This document shows, in pieces, positions 26,807-34,966 of a stretch of 38,229 bases of DNA. The notes under the pieces are model-generated. The model saw nothing but the letters and a program-made list of their open reading frames with translations, was not told the DNA's origin and made no database searches. Origin of the DNA: an uncultured Verrucomicrobiales bacterium (lineage in GTDB: Bacteria > Verrucomicrobiota > Verrucomicrobiia > Verrucomicrobiales > Akkermansiaceae); NCBI GenBank assembly GCA_937128235.1, contig CAKZMG010000106.1, positions 1 through 38,229 on the forward strand, given 5' to 3'. The position numbers were made by a program, and so were the translations under genes. Position 1 is the stretch's first letter; every line of letters begins with the position of its first letter.

Positions 26807-28801
26807 ATGCTCAAGATTACCACAATCGCAGTCACCATATTAGCTAGCATCCTCAGTACGAGCCATGCAGCTGAAGTACAGGTGCGTGGTCTAGATGAAG
26901 AGCTAAGGCAAACGATGGCGGCACTGATAAAACCTAGGCTAGAGTTCATAGGAAAGCGTCCTGCAACTGAGTGGCGTGCGGATGACGCTGCCTTTTTCTT
27001 ACACGAGCTCTTGATAAAGAAAGGCTACTCTGAGAGCGTGGTGAACTGGGAGTTACCCGGAAATGACGTGATCTTACTGCGAGTAGATTTAGGCATCCGC
27101 TACGTGTTAGGGAAAATTTCCTCAGTGAGTAATGACCCGCTTTCCGAGAAATTGATCGATGAATATTTCTGTGAAATTCTCACTGAAGGTAAGTTATTCA
27201 GACGTAAGTCCGCTCCCTACCTAGAAGATTATCCGACTAAAGGAACAGCAAACATCGCTAACTACCTAAAGTCTCAAGGGTATTGGGATGCGCAAGTGAG
27301 CGTGATTTCAATCCGTAAAAAAACAAATGGCAAAGTGGATATCCAGTTGAATATTCAGCGAGGAAACATCCACACCATTCTCCCGCCTAGATTTAAGGGC
27401 ATCACTACAGCTCAAACAGCAGCCATTCAGCAGAAAGTGAAGCCGTTTATAGGAAAGCCAGCAACGAGTGAACATATTAGTTCGCTTAACAATGCAGTCC
27501 ATCAACACTACAGAGACCAAGGCTACCAGTTCGCGAAGCTAGGGGTAAGTTCTAAAAACACTACTGGTATAGAGATTACTTTTGATGTGGATACAGGGAA
27601 CCTCTATCGTGTGAGGAACGTTACAGTCTCTGGAAATGAGAAGACTAGGAACTCACGGTTCAACCGCTATGTTGATCCTCTCGAAGGAGTAACTTATCTG
27701 GAGAGCGATGCTAACGAAGTCGCAAAAAAGCTGTTACTAACTGGTGCCTTCAAGTCTGTGCGGATGATCCCCACAAGAGTAAACTCCGAGCAACTAGACC
27801 TCACTCTGGAAGTAGATGAGGCGAAGCCAAGATTTGTCCGTGCTTATGGTGGAGTAGCTAGCTTTGATGGCTTGGTGTTAGGAGCTTCATACACCAACCA
27901 AAATTTCCTTAACAAGCTGCAAAATTTCTCTGCTAGAACAGAAGTAAGCTCACGCGGATTACTCGGAGAGCTTAGCCTAACAGAACCCTATTTTGCAGGT
28001 GTCCCGGTAAGTCAGACGACGAAAATTTATGCAATTCAACGTAGATTTGATGGTTACAAGAAGAGTCAAACTGGATTAGAAGCATCCTTTACATGGAAGC
28101 CAACTGATTCACTTACCTCTAGACTCTATGCCAGCCTGGACTACGTCACGCTAGATTCCTCTACCCTCACGCCAGAGGAACTAGGACCTAATGATTACCT
28201 CAACACTAGGGTTGGATTTGAGCAGACTCTAGACATGAGAAACAATGTGGTTCTGCCCACTAACGGCTTCCATGCTCGGGGGCTGTTAGAATATGGAGCC
28301 ATCAATGGTGATGCATCTAACAGCTATTTCCGGACTGATCTCAAGGCTTCTTATCGACGTCAGCTCAAAACGAAGAATACGAGTAGAATTGCTTTACGAT
28401 TTAATGCGGGAGCCATCTATCCATCTGATTCTAGTGACTTGCCTATCGATCTCCGCTTATTCAGCGGAGGAGCTAACTCTGTGAGAAGTTTTGGTGAACG
28501 CGAGCTAGGTCCACTATCCGCATCGAGAGATCCATTAGGTGGAGAAGCCTACTGGAATGCCAGTGCAGAATACATTTACCCATTCAATGATCTTTTTTCT
28601 GGGCTGGTATTTTATGATACTGGAAGTCTCTTTTCAGATGCGGGTGACTTCACATTCAAGAATCCTAGCCGTAGTTTAGGAATAGGTCTGCATCTTGATT
28701 TACCAGTTGGGCCAGCTAGGTTTGAGTATGGATTTAACCTCAACCAAAAATCTGGTGAACCAAGTGGAGCATTCCATTTCTCGATTGGAGCACAGTTTTA
28801 G
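26807..28801 (+). CDS. TamA/BamA-family outer membrane protein (Omp85)
   Basis: The signal peptide (1-21) ends SHA. Residues about 22-340 hold POTRA-type domains (for example YRVRNVTVSGNEKTRNSRFN). Residues about 345-664 form the 16-strand surface-antigen barrel, with the family motif LFSGGANSVRSFGERELGP and a terminal aromatic residue in FSIGAQF. Length 664 is between typical TamA and BamA. The tamB-like gene 20 bases upstream argues for TamA. It would insert proteins into the outer membrane. The gene converges with the minus-strand thioredoxin-fold gene, with a 42-base gap holding no clear terminator. Confidence 0.85.
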   Translation: MLKITTIAVTILASILSTSHAAEVQVRGLDEELRQTMAALIKPRLEFIGKRPATEWRADDAAFFLHELLIKKGYSESVVNWELPGNDVILLRVDLGIRYVLGKISSVSNDPLSEKLIDEYFCEILTEGKLFRRKSAPYLEDYPTKGTANIANYLKSQGYWDAQVSVISIRKKTNGKVDIQLNIQRGNIHTILPPRFKGITTAQTAAIQQKVKPFIGKPATSEHISSLNNAVHQHYRDQGYQFAKLGVSSKNTTGIEITFDVDTGNLYRVRNVTVSGNEKTRNSRFNRYVDPLEGVTYLESDANEVAKKLLLTGAFKSVRMIPTRVNSEQLDLTLEVDEAKPRFVRAYGGVASFDGLVLGASYTNQNFLNKLQNFSARTEVSSRGLLGELSLTEPYFAGVPVSQTTKIYAIQRRFDGYKKSQTGLEASFTWKPTDSLTSRLYASLDYVTLDSSTLTPEELGPNDYLNTRVGFEQTLDMRNNVVLPTNGFHARGLLEYGAINGDASNSYFRTDLKASYRRQLKTKNTSRIALRFNAGAIYPSDSSDLPIDLRLFSGGANSVRSFGERELGPLSASRDPLGGEAYWNASAEYIYPFNDLFSGLVFYDTGSLFSDAGDFTFKNPSRSLGIGLHLDLPVGPARFEYGFNLNQKSGEPSGAFHFSIGAQF

Positions 28802-28843
28802 ACCTTATCTGACGATGAAAATTTAAATCCTGTGCTTTGCTAA

Positions 28844-29944
28844 CTATGGTTTTGCTGGGGCTACTTTATCTTTAGCTTTAGCTTTCGGCTTAGCTGGTGA
28901 GAGTAGAGCATCTACGGTGAGAGTGGCAAATGAACCGACTATTCCCGTGAATTGTATCCGACCTTGTTGGTCTAAGACGTAGCATAATGGCGGAGATGCG
29001 ACTCGGTATTGTTGGAAAATTTTCTGTTGAGGATCAGAGATGTTTATCCTCGTAGTTTTGGCACCTTTTTCTAATTCACGTAGATTTCCTATTTGGTCTT
29101 TATTCACACCGATGAGAACGAAATTTTTTCCTGCATATTGCTTTTCAATAGTTTGCATGAAGGAGAGAAGTTCTATGGTCTTTTCTACTGGGAGATCAAA
29201 ACTAGACCAGAATACGAGCATCACAACCTTGCCTTTATGCTGAGCTAAGTTCACCTGAGCTCCTGAGCTGTCTATTCCGGATATTTCTGGAGCTACGCAA
29301 CCTTTATTGAGATTCTTGAGTCGGTGCACTAGCTCCATGGATATTTCACCCACATTGGTTTCTCCTAGTTTCTCATCTTTAGCATGAATGATCGCTTCTT
29401 TTACTAATGAGAGACGACGCGCATTATTAACAGCTGAGTCCCCCATCTCGCTGAGAGTGACAGCGAGAGCTATAGCCGCGATGCCTTTCTGCTTCGGGTC
29501 TTGGATCACCTTATGCGCCTTTTCGATGAAGATTTTTTTGGCTACTACTGGCTGTTTTGAGAGAGCCACGTTGTAGCAAAAATTTCCTAAATCAGTAGCT
29601 TTCATGTGAAACTTATTCGCATAATCCATGATAAATTTTACATCCTGCTTACCGAGCGGAGTCTTTGCCATTAGCCAGCCAGCGTATTTTAGTGACCAAG
29701 GATTTTTGAGTTCCGCACCCACCACTTTGATCATGCGTTTTTGGTAATTTCTGATATTCGGCTTTTTATAAAGAATCGCGTTCATCATTTCCACCGACTG
29801 TGCTGACGCTAAATCTGTGCGCCACGCATCCATCAGCGTTTTATGCTCTTGCACGATGGCTTCTGCTTCAGCAGGTGTGCCAGCATCTACGGATTGTGAT
29901 GCGAAAATAGTAAATAAAATGATCTGGAAGTATTTCATGCCCAT
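28844..29944 (-). CDS. Exported thioredoxin-fold (TlpA-like) protein lacking the CxxC site
   Basis: A signal peptide (MKYFQIILFTIFASQSVDA) leads a helical region of about 180 residues. A C-terminal TlpA/redoxin fold follows, with PEISGIDSSGAQVNLAQHKG and then KVVMLVFWSSFDLPVEKTIE, and later FVLIGVNKD and PPLCYVLDQQGRI with the cis-Pro. Where relatives have WCxPC this protein has SSFDLP, so both active cysteines are missing and thiol-disulfide exchange by that site is unlikely. It may bind a partner or act as a chaperone. Start candidates are ATG 29938, ATG 29944 and TTG 29950; AGAGGT upstream sits best for the TTG. Confidence 0.75.
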   Translation of the reverse strand: MGMKYFQIILFTIFASQSVDAGTPAEAEAIVQEHKTLMDAWRTDLASAQSVEMMNAILYKKPNIRNYQKRMIKVVGAELKNPWSLKYAGWLMAKTPLGKQDVKFIMDYANKFHMKATDLGNFCYNVALSKQPVVAKKIFIEKAHKVIQDPKQKGIAAIALAVTLSEMGDSAVNNARRLSLVKEAIIHAKDEKLGETNVGEISMELVHRLKNLNKGCVAPEISGIDSSGAQVNLAQHKGKVVMLVFWSSFDLPVEKTIELLSFMQTIEKQYAGKNFVLIGVNKDQIGNLRELEKGAKTTRINISDPQQKIFQQYRVASPPLCYVLDQQGRIQFTGIVGSFATLTVDALLSPAKPKAKAKDKVAPAKP

Positions 29945-30022
29945 GACCAAAACTTACCTCTAGTTTCACTAATGACAAGCATTCAGAAAAAAATATGTAA
30001 ATCTAGTTACTCATATCTCTAG

Positions 30023-30050
30023 TTGACTCATTCTAGAGTTCATTTAAATT
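30023..30050 (+). promoter_or_regulatory. Possible promoter with very short leader
   Basis: TTGACT (30023-30028) and TAAATT (30045-30050) are 16 bases apart. The start codon of the next gene is at 30060, so transcription would begin within a few bases of the ATG and the mRNA would be nearly leaderless. No Shine-Dalgarno is visible. Confidence 0.35.
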
Positions 30051-30059
30051 ACTGCCATA

Positions 30060-30497
30060 ATGAAATCAGCAGAAAATACCGCTACACCTAATAAGAAAGC
30101 AGGAATGATTCAAAAAATTATTAGCATTGCTGGATTCTTGCTTTTCTCGATGTTCTCTACACTCCAGGGAAATGATGTGGGTCAATACGGAACTGCACAG
30201 TGGCTAACTTACGCGTGGCTAATCGGTTATGCTCTACTTGCTTTTCTCTGCCTTTTCAATGCACTACGTCCATTACCTCCCAGAGTGTTTATTACGCTCG
30301 CCGGAGTTACCTTTGCTCTCGCTCTTTTCAGAGCTTCGCAGATTGACTGGAGCCAGCCATTGTTCTGCTTTACCGCTCCAAAAGAATTTGCGGATCGTAA
30401 TCCTGCCGGTAACGAGACTGGTGGACTCGTCATCATGACTCTCTGGCTGTTGCTGGTGTGGTGGGCTAATAAGAAGTTTTTTCGTTCCCAGCGTTAA
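30060..30497 (+). CDS. TMEM220-like small membrane protein
   Basis: The 145-residue protein has four membrane segments. The first runs into FSTLQGNDVGQYGTAQW, close to the LNDPD-type motif of the transmembrane-220 family; the second is YALLAFLCLFNAL. The last loop NPAGNETGGLVIMTLWLLLVWW matches the family's conserved E.GGL.I segment. The family's function is unknown. It stands alone between two minus-strand genes, with a candidate promoter directly upstream. Confidence 0.6.
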   Translation: MKSAENTATPNKKAGMIQKIISIAGFLLFSMFSTLQGNDVGQYGTAQWLTYAWLIGYALLAFLCLFNALRPLPPRVFITLAGVTFALALFRASQIDWSQPLFCFTAPKEFADRNPAGNETGGLVIMTLWLLLVWWANKKFFRSQR

Positions 30498-30641
30498 CAC
30501 ACTTAAAATAGAGCTATAGCCGATCTTGGCTAAGGATGACGGCAACATCAGCTACACCGCTTCATAAGCCGGACTTTGCCTTGGGGTATCGCACGCAACT
30601 AGCAGCCTAGCTTTTTGGCTTAGGCACTGGGTTTAGCTAAG
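30498..30641. terminator. Intergenic spacer with hairpin downstream of the small lipoprotein gene
   Basis: No gene is seen. GCCTAGC (30605-30611) pairs with GGCTTAGGC (30617-30625) across a TTTTT loop with one bulge, beginning 17 bases after the lipoprotein stop codon on the minus strand. No T-tract follows, so a rho-independent terminator is only possible. Confidence 0.35.
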
Positions 30642-30761
30642 CTACTTAGAAACTACAACTGGTGGTGTAGCACATTTCTTTTTTGGTGGTGCACTAGTAT
30701 TATTACAGGAGCTAAGCAGAGAAATAGTAATCGCACAGTTGAGAATGAGTAACTTATACAT
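30642..30761 (-). CDS. 39-residue predicted lipoprotein
   Basis: The frame reads MYKLLILNCAITISLLSSC and continues NNTSAPPKKK, ending VVVSK. The hydrophobic h-region and the LSSC lipobox are textbook signal peptidase II features, with the lipid-carrying Cys at residue 19. The mature part would be only 21 residues, Pro/Lys rich, with one further Cys. It could be an entericidin-type small lipoprotein or the remnant of a longer gene. It lies between the TMEM220-like gene and the PEP-CTERM terminator. The lipobox makes a chance ORF less likely. Confidence 0.6.
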   Translation of the reverse strand: MYKLLILNCAITISLLSSCNNTSAPPKKKCATPPVVVSK

Positions 30762-30798
30762 AGCAGGATTTTGCACTGAGTAAAAATTAAGACAATAA

Positions 30799-30833
30799 AA
30801 AAGCTGAAACCCCGTCTTAGGATTCCAGCTTTA
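30799..30833 (-). terminator. Rho-independent terminator of the PEP-CTERM gene
   Basis: On the minus strand AAAGCTGGAATCC pairs with GGGGTTTCAGCTTT around TAAGAC, with one bulge, and is followed by a T-rich run (TTTTTTATT). It begins 24 bases after the stop codon of the PEP-CTERM protein gene. Confidence 0.8.
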
Positions 30834-30856
30834 TGAAATAGTTATCTACCTAGAGA

Positions 30857-31801
30857 CTACTTCTTTCTGCGTAAGATCATGATTGATGATCCAAGAAGAA
30901 TAAGTAGTGATGATGAAGGCTCAGGCACAAGACATGCTTCTACCATTACGTTATCGATATCTAGACCGAGCTGCTCTGCTCCTGATCCAACAATGTTGAA
31001 GGTTAAAGAATCACCAGCACCGAACTCAAGCCAATCGAGGCTAGTGTCAACAAGGTCACCCTGTGCTGCACCTGGTCCTGTGAATGAGAATGATCCAACA
31101 TTGGAAGAAGAAGTTCCAGCCGTGCTTACGATCTCAGATACGAATACTAATGATCCAGAACCATCGAGGATTTCTACATAGAAGCTAGTAGGTCCGAAAA
31201 GTCTTTCTCCTCTGCTTTCAGCATAGAAGTCAAAGCTCATGTTATTGAGGCAGTATGCTGCTTCACTGATGTTGTTGTTACTGATAGTGAATCCGATAGA
31301 TCCTGTTCCATCACCAGCTGCAGTTGAGCCGAAACCACCAAAGCAACCAAAATTACTTCCAGCTGCATTAGAAATAACGCCACCGCCAGGTCCGGCGATG
31401 TTAGTAGCTGAGATTCCGGGTGCTGTGTATGAAGCAGGAACGCTAGTGAAAGTTTGGTTTGCACTCAAATTTTCGAAATCGTAGTTGCTAAGAACTACTG
31501 GTGATTTACATTCGCAACCTGGGAAGTCGATTAAACCGACTTTGTTACCTGACTGATTAATGTTGTAGCGAGTAGCACTTAAAAGCTGCTTTGTTGAATA
31601 ACCTTTCGAGTCTTTACTGTTCACATATTGTGCAGTGTTAGAATACACCTTGCCACGGCTTACTTTACCGATTTGGGATGCTATTTCTTTGTCTTCGTCA
31701 GTGAAAACTGGCTCACCTTTCGTAGGTCCTTCTTTCTGAGCATTTACGAAGGATGCAAGCGCAACCATGCTGAGGGATGAATAGAGTATTGATTTTTTCA
31801 T
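30857..31801 (-). CDS. PEP-CTERM sorted exported protein
   Basis: The true start is probably the ATG at 31801 (MKKSILYSSLSMVALASFVNA), a clear signal peptide; the frame extends upstream without homology. The body is Gly/Ser/Asn rich and beta-like, with GCECKSPVVLSNYDFE and GLDIDNVMVEACL, typical of extracellular PVC proteins. The C-terminus LVPEPSSSLLILLGSSIMIL followed by RRKK is the PEP-CTERM signal: motif, membrane helix, basic tail. It would be cut by an exosortase and delivered to the surface or the exopolysaccharide. No exosortase gene is in the window. Confidence 0.9.
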   Translation of the reverse strand: MKKSILYSSLSMVALASFVNAQKEGPTKGEPVFTDEDKEIASQIGKVSRGKVYSNTAQYVNSKDSKGYSTKQLLSATRYNINQSGNKVGLIDFPGCECKSPVVLSNYDFENLSANQTFTSVPASYTAPGISATNIAGPGGGVISNAAGSNFGCFGGFGSTAAGDGTGSIGFTISNNNISEAAYCLNNMSFDFYAESRGERLFGPTSFYVEILDGSGSLVFVSEIVSTAGTSSSNVGSFSFTGPGAAQGDLVDTSLDWLEFGAGDSLTFNIVGSGAEQLGLDIDNVMVEACLVPEPSSSLLILLGSSIMILRRKK

Positions 31802-31853
31802 AGTTAGTATTGTTATATTTGGGAGATTGCCAGCGGGGGGCGGCAACTATCTA

Positions 31854-31882
31854 TGTGTAGGAGTGCTCTATTTGCTGGTCAA
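31854..31882 (-). promoter_or_regulatory. Possible promoter of the PEP-CTERM gene
   Basis: On the minus strand TTGACC (31882-31877) and TACACA (31859-31854) are 17 bases apart, about 50 bases before the start. The leader between them and the ATG holds a small GC-rich hairpin, TTGCC (31846-31842) with GGCAA (31831-31827), unusual in this AT-rich stretch. Confidence 0.3.
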
Positions 31883-32227
31883 ATATTTTTTAAATTAAAT
31901 TAAATAACTCTAGCTCACATCGACTACTGAAAGTTTCTCAGCAAACTCAACGAATAACCAGATATTACCATAAACAATTTAAAAACAGATTGTTACAAAA
32001 ACGCAAGAACAACATTATTTAAAATCCTCCTCTACTTAAACTAATAAACCGTAACATAAATAAAGGTGAATTTTGAATTGTTTTATAATAAACACACCTT
32101 AAACAACTAGCATTCTAAATACTTTTCATAGTTAGAATAGTCAGATTCAGTGTATTAACAGGTATCATTTAACATAATGAATAGGCATTATTTAAAAAAT
32201 AATATGTTACACCCTCTACTAAACAAA
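31883..32227. other. AT-rich intergenic region
   Basis: About 340 very AT-rich bases with no supported gene. They contain TTAAAT runs next to the PEP-CTERM promoter and a distant inverted pair AAGGTG (about 32065) and CACCTT (about 32095). It separates the htpG terminator from the PEP-CTERM promoter; both neighbours are on the minus strand. Confidence 0.5.
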
Positions 32228-32262
32228 TTAAGCGGTTGCGAGTGAAACGCAAACCGCTTAAT
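32228..32262 (-). terminator. Terminator of htpG
   Basis: ATTAAGCGGTTGCG (32228-32241, plus strand) pairs with CGCAAACCGCTTAAT (32248-32262), a long stem with one bulge. On the minus strand it is followed by a T-rich tail. It lies 45 bases after the htpG stop codon. Confidence 0.75.
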
Positions 32263-32306
32263 CTGTAGGTCTAATAATATGAAAATTCGTATAATCGTAT
32301 AGCGAA

Positions 32307-34151
32307 CTACTCCACTATCTTTGCAAGCAAATCATTCATCCGATTCACCATATTCTGTGGATTATCCATCATGCCAGCAGATAAGAGCGCGTTATCAGTA
32401 AGCTGTTGAGTCACCATTGCGGCAAGCTCTGCATTTGAGTCCTTAAGTGCTGAGAGATTCTTGATCACCTGATGTCTAGGATTCACTTCTAGCACTACTT
32501 TTGGCTCCGGTGCTTCTTGTCCCATGGCCTTCATCATCGCACGCATCTGAGCATTTGGTGCATCTTGCGGAGCGAGAGCAGCTACTGGACTATCTACTAG
32601 TCGTTTACCTGCCTCTACTTTCTCCACGCGCTCACCGAGAGTTTCTGCCATCCAGGTGGTGAGACCTGTAAGGGATTCTTCATCGAGTGCTTCACCTTCT
32701 GTGGCGACATCATCTAGCTCAATATCCGCACGATCCGCACTCACTAGCTTCTTGCCCTTGAACTCAGGCATGGTGTCGAACACATACTGATCCACTGCGT
32801 CTGTAAAGATAGCTACTTCTATTCCGCGTGCCTTGAACGCTTCAAGATATGGTCCATTCTCGATCACTTCTCTAGAAGCACCCACGATGTAATAAATCTC
32901 GTTTTGGTCTTCTTTAGCACGGTCTATGTATTCAGCGAATGAAGTCAGCTTGCCAGCATCAGTCATGGTGGACTCGAATCTGAGCAGGGTAGCGAGTGAC
33001 TCCTGGTGCTCGAAGCTCGTAGCGATCCCCTCTTTGAGGAATCTGCTGAACTTCGTGAAAAATTCCTCATACTTCTCAGAGTCGTCCTTAGCTTGCTTCT
33101 CTAGGAATTTAAGAAACCTCTTAGTGATGAGCTTATTCAATTTCTGGATGAGCGCGCTGTCCTGCATACTCTCGCGGGAAATGTTCAGTGGCAAGTCCTC
33201 GCTATCAATCACTCCTTTTACGAAACGTAGCCAATCAGGCAGGAGGTTCTTAGGCTTAGCATCAATGAGGACTTTTCGACAGTAAAGGGAGACTCCCGCT
33301 TCCATTTGCCCCATCCCAAACTGTTCTTGGTTTTCCTGCGGGACGAAAAGGAGTGAGTTAATAGCCAGTGGTGCGTCTGCGCTAAAATGCATGGTGTAGC
33401 GCGGCTCATCCCATGCTCCTGCTACGAACTTGTAGAACTCCGTGTAGTCTTCAGTAGAAATTTCACTTTTAGACTTGAGCCAGAGAGCCTCCACTTTATT
33501 GACCGTTTCACCATTTAAATTGATCGGGAATGATACGAAATTTGAGTATTTCTCAAGAATCGCTTTGATTCGGTCTGCTTTGGCGAACTCTTCTTGCCCT
33601 TCCTTTAGCTTGAGCACCATGCGGCTACCACGAGCGATGCCTGAGCTATCCTCAATAGTGTATCCAGTAGAGCCATCGCTAGTCCAGACGAGATGCTCCC
33701 CCGCTTCTTGATCCCAGCTATGTGTATGAACCTCCACCTCATCTGCCGCCATGAAAGCACTGTAGAATCCTACCCCAAACTGCCCGATCACGTCTGCATT
33801 GCTATCACCTTTTTCCTTGAGCTGTTCGAGAAATGCCTTAGTCCCAGAGTGAGCAATCGTCCCTAGGTTTTTCTGGAGCTCTGCACGCGTCATCCCGATT
33901 CCAGAATCCGATATAGTAAGCGTGTTCTTTTCTTCGTCAGTCGTGATGTTGATTTCGAGTGGGAGATCCGCATCTACAATGTTATTATCTGTAAGCTGTC
34001 TGAGACGGACTTTCTCCAGCGCATCTGCTGCGTTCGAGACCAGTTCACGAACAAAAATTTCCTTATCCGTGTAAAGTGAGTGGATAACGATGTCCAAGAG
34101 TTGTTTTACTTCTGCTTGGAATCCGTGTTTTTCTATATCTGCTGTTGGCAT
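32307..34151 (-). CDS. htpG: Molecular chaperone HtpG (Hsp90)
   Basis: Hsp90 ATPase that folds client proteins in the cytoplasm. The GHKL ATP site is complete: ELVSNAADALEKVR with the catalytic Glu near residue 40, DSGIGM near 83, GTIAHSGT and IGQFGVGFYSAF near 125. The middle domain (LPLNISRESMQ) and the C-terminal dimer domain (about 500-614) are present. Length 614 is normal. The upstream gap (34152-34255) shows no clear heat-shock element. It is transcribed alone, with its own terminator. Confidence 0.95.
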   Translation of the reverse strand: MPTADIEKHGFQAEVKQLLDIVIHSLYTDKEIFVRELVSNAADALEKVRLRQLTDNNIVDADLPLEINITTDEEKNTLTISDSGIGMTRAELQKNLGTIAHSGTKAFLEQLKEKGDSNADVIGQFGVGFYSAFMAADEVEVHTHSWDQEAGEHLVWTSDGSTGYTIEDSSGIARGSRMVLKLKEGQEEFAKADRIKAILEKYSNFVSFPINLNGETVNKVEALWLKSKSEISTEDYTEFYKFVAGAWDEPRYTMHFSADAPLAINSLLFVPQENQEQFGMGQMEAGVSLYCRKVLIDAKPKNLLPDWLRFVKGVIDSEDLPLNISRESMQDSALIQKLNKLITKRFLKFLEKQAKDDSEKYEEFFTKFSRFLKEGIATSFEHQESLATLLRFESTMTDAGKLTSFAEYIDRAKEDQNEIYYIVGASREVIENGPYLEAFKARGIEVAIFTDAVDQYVFDTMPEFKGKKLVSADRADIELDDVATEGEALDEESLTGLTTWMAETLGERVEKVEAGKRLVDSPVAALAPQDAPNAQMRAMMKAMGQEAPEPKVVLEVNPRHQVIKNLSALKDSNAELAAMVTQQLTDNALLSAGMMDNPQNMVNRMNDLLAKIVE

Positions 34152-34255
34152 AATTTGTATTTGATATGTTTTGGTTGCGGGAAGATACGTCTATGTAACC
34201 AGTGATCAAGTCAAAATTACGCACTATTTTCAGAGCTATTGTTTTAAATTTGATC

Positions 34256-34855
34256 TCAATATCTTACCTGACTATTTATTGTCGAGCTGGGCTGATGGCG
34301 CATCAAGTAGTCACGAAATTTCTGCCCACTGCCAGAGAGATAGAATAGACCATTCTTGTATTTTCTTACCCTCATGACCGTTCCTATAGAAATAGTCACG
34401 ATAAGGGTAACAATAGAAAACATAATTCCCAGAAAACCAAACGGTACTATTTCTTGATCAGCCTGAGCAAAGCAGAAAACGCCTCCTATCAAGAATAATA
34501 AGCAAAGCAGTGATCCGAAGAGCCTCTTTTTATTCAGATTCTTTTTACCCTCTTTGGATAGGTTGTATTTGACGACAACAGACTTTTTATTTGAAGCAGA
34601 AATGACAACGTAAAGAATAATACCGATGATTCCTAACAAAATCAACAATGCTAAATATGGATTCGTATAGTGCAGTTTTTTTGCCCGTCTCTTCTCAGTC
34701 GTGATAGGCTCACCTGTTACATAACAACACTCAGGCAACTCTGCATTTCTACCTACGATGATCAATTTGCCAGACACCTCCATGATGTCATCAACACCAT
34801 TCAAATTTTCAAGCACCGCCTTAGGTGCGGCATATGGGTTCTCTAGCTCCTGCAT
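34256..34855 (-). CDS. Small membrane protein with NPYAAP N-terminus
   Basis: The 199-residue protein starts MQELENPYAAPKA, the NPYxxP opening common among PVC membrane proteins. A short soluble part with CCYVTGEPIT follows, then four membrane segments (LALLILLGIIGIILYVVIS; LFGSLLCLLFLIGGVFCFA; VPFGFLGIMFSIVTLIVTI; one amphipathic). The tail GLFYLSGSGQKFRDYL is soluble. No function is recognised. It is the last gene of the AT-richer part of the window; the composition changes just beyond its start. Confidence 0.7.
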   Translation of the reverse strand: MQELENPYAAPKAVLENLNGVDDIMEVSGKLIIVGRNAELPECCYVTGEPITTEKRRAKKLHYTNPYLALLILLGIIGIILYVVISASNKKSVVVKYNLSKEGKKNLNKKRLFGSLLCLLFLIGGVFCFAQADQEIVPFGFLGIMFSIVTLIVTISIGTVMRVRKYKNGLFYLSGSGQKFRDYLMRHQPSSTINSQVRY

Positions 34856-34915
34856 GCAGCGGGTGATAGCATTGAAATCCGTTAGCTCAAGCCTTTAATG
34901 TTTACTTACTTGAAC

Positions 34916-34955
34916 CCACTAGTAGATATTTGGTTGCTAGTGGTTAGATTTTTTG
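34916..34955 (+). promoter_or_regulatory. Hairpin with T-tract just before the ABC operon
   Basis: CCACTAG (34916-34922) pairs with CTAGTGG (34937-34943), followed by TTAGATTTTTTG. It has terminator shape on the plus strand but ends only 12 bases before the likely ATG (34967) of the ABC gene. It could be an attenuator, or a relic terminator at a junction. Confidence 0.4.
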
Positions 34956-34966
34956 TAGGTTTATCA

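Larger units (their letters stand above)
833..28323. repeat. Dispersed octamer TCTAACAG/CTGTTAGA, 23 copies
   Basis: Exact copies start at 833, 979, 1108, 1825, 2776, 4357, 5051, 5329, 5824, 8399, 8663, 9499, 9591, 10980, 11193, 12625, 16196, 17038, 19030, 25250, 26550, 28283 and 28316. They lie on both strands, in all three codon frames and once between genes. One-base variants CCTAACAG and GTGTTAGA are also common. None was found right of 28.33 kb. Counted by eye. Confidence 0.75.
6152..29962. repeat. Dispersed decamer CTTACCTCTA, 6 copies
   Basis: Copies at 6152-6161 (minus), 16476-16485, 18933-18942, 19189-19198, 28112-28121 and 29953-29962. Five are preceded by an A-run (AAA before CTTACC). 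Four are in genes (reading Leu-Thr-Ser) and two lie between genes. Confidence 0.65.

Noticed and set aside
29951-29962. The copy of AACTTACCTCTA here as evidence for a dispersed element
   Set aside because: On the minus strand AGAGGT is placed as a ribosome binding site for the thioredoxin-fold gene, so this copy alone could be explained by translation; the other copies cannot.
34898-34966. N-terminal extension of the ABC ATPase starting at ATG 34898
   Set aside because: The 23 residues are hydrophobic, overlap the hairpin and have no place in the ATPase family; METMSEL at 34967 is a better start.
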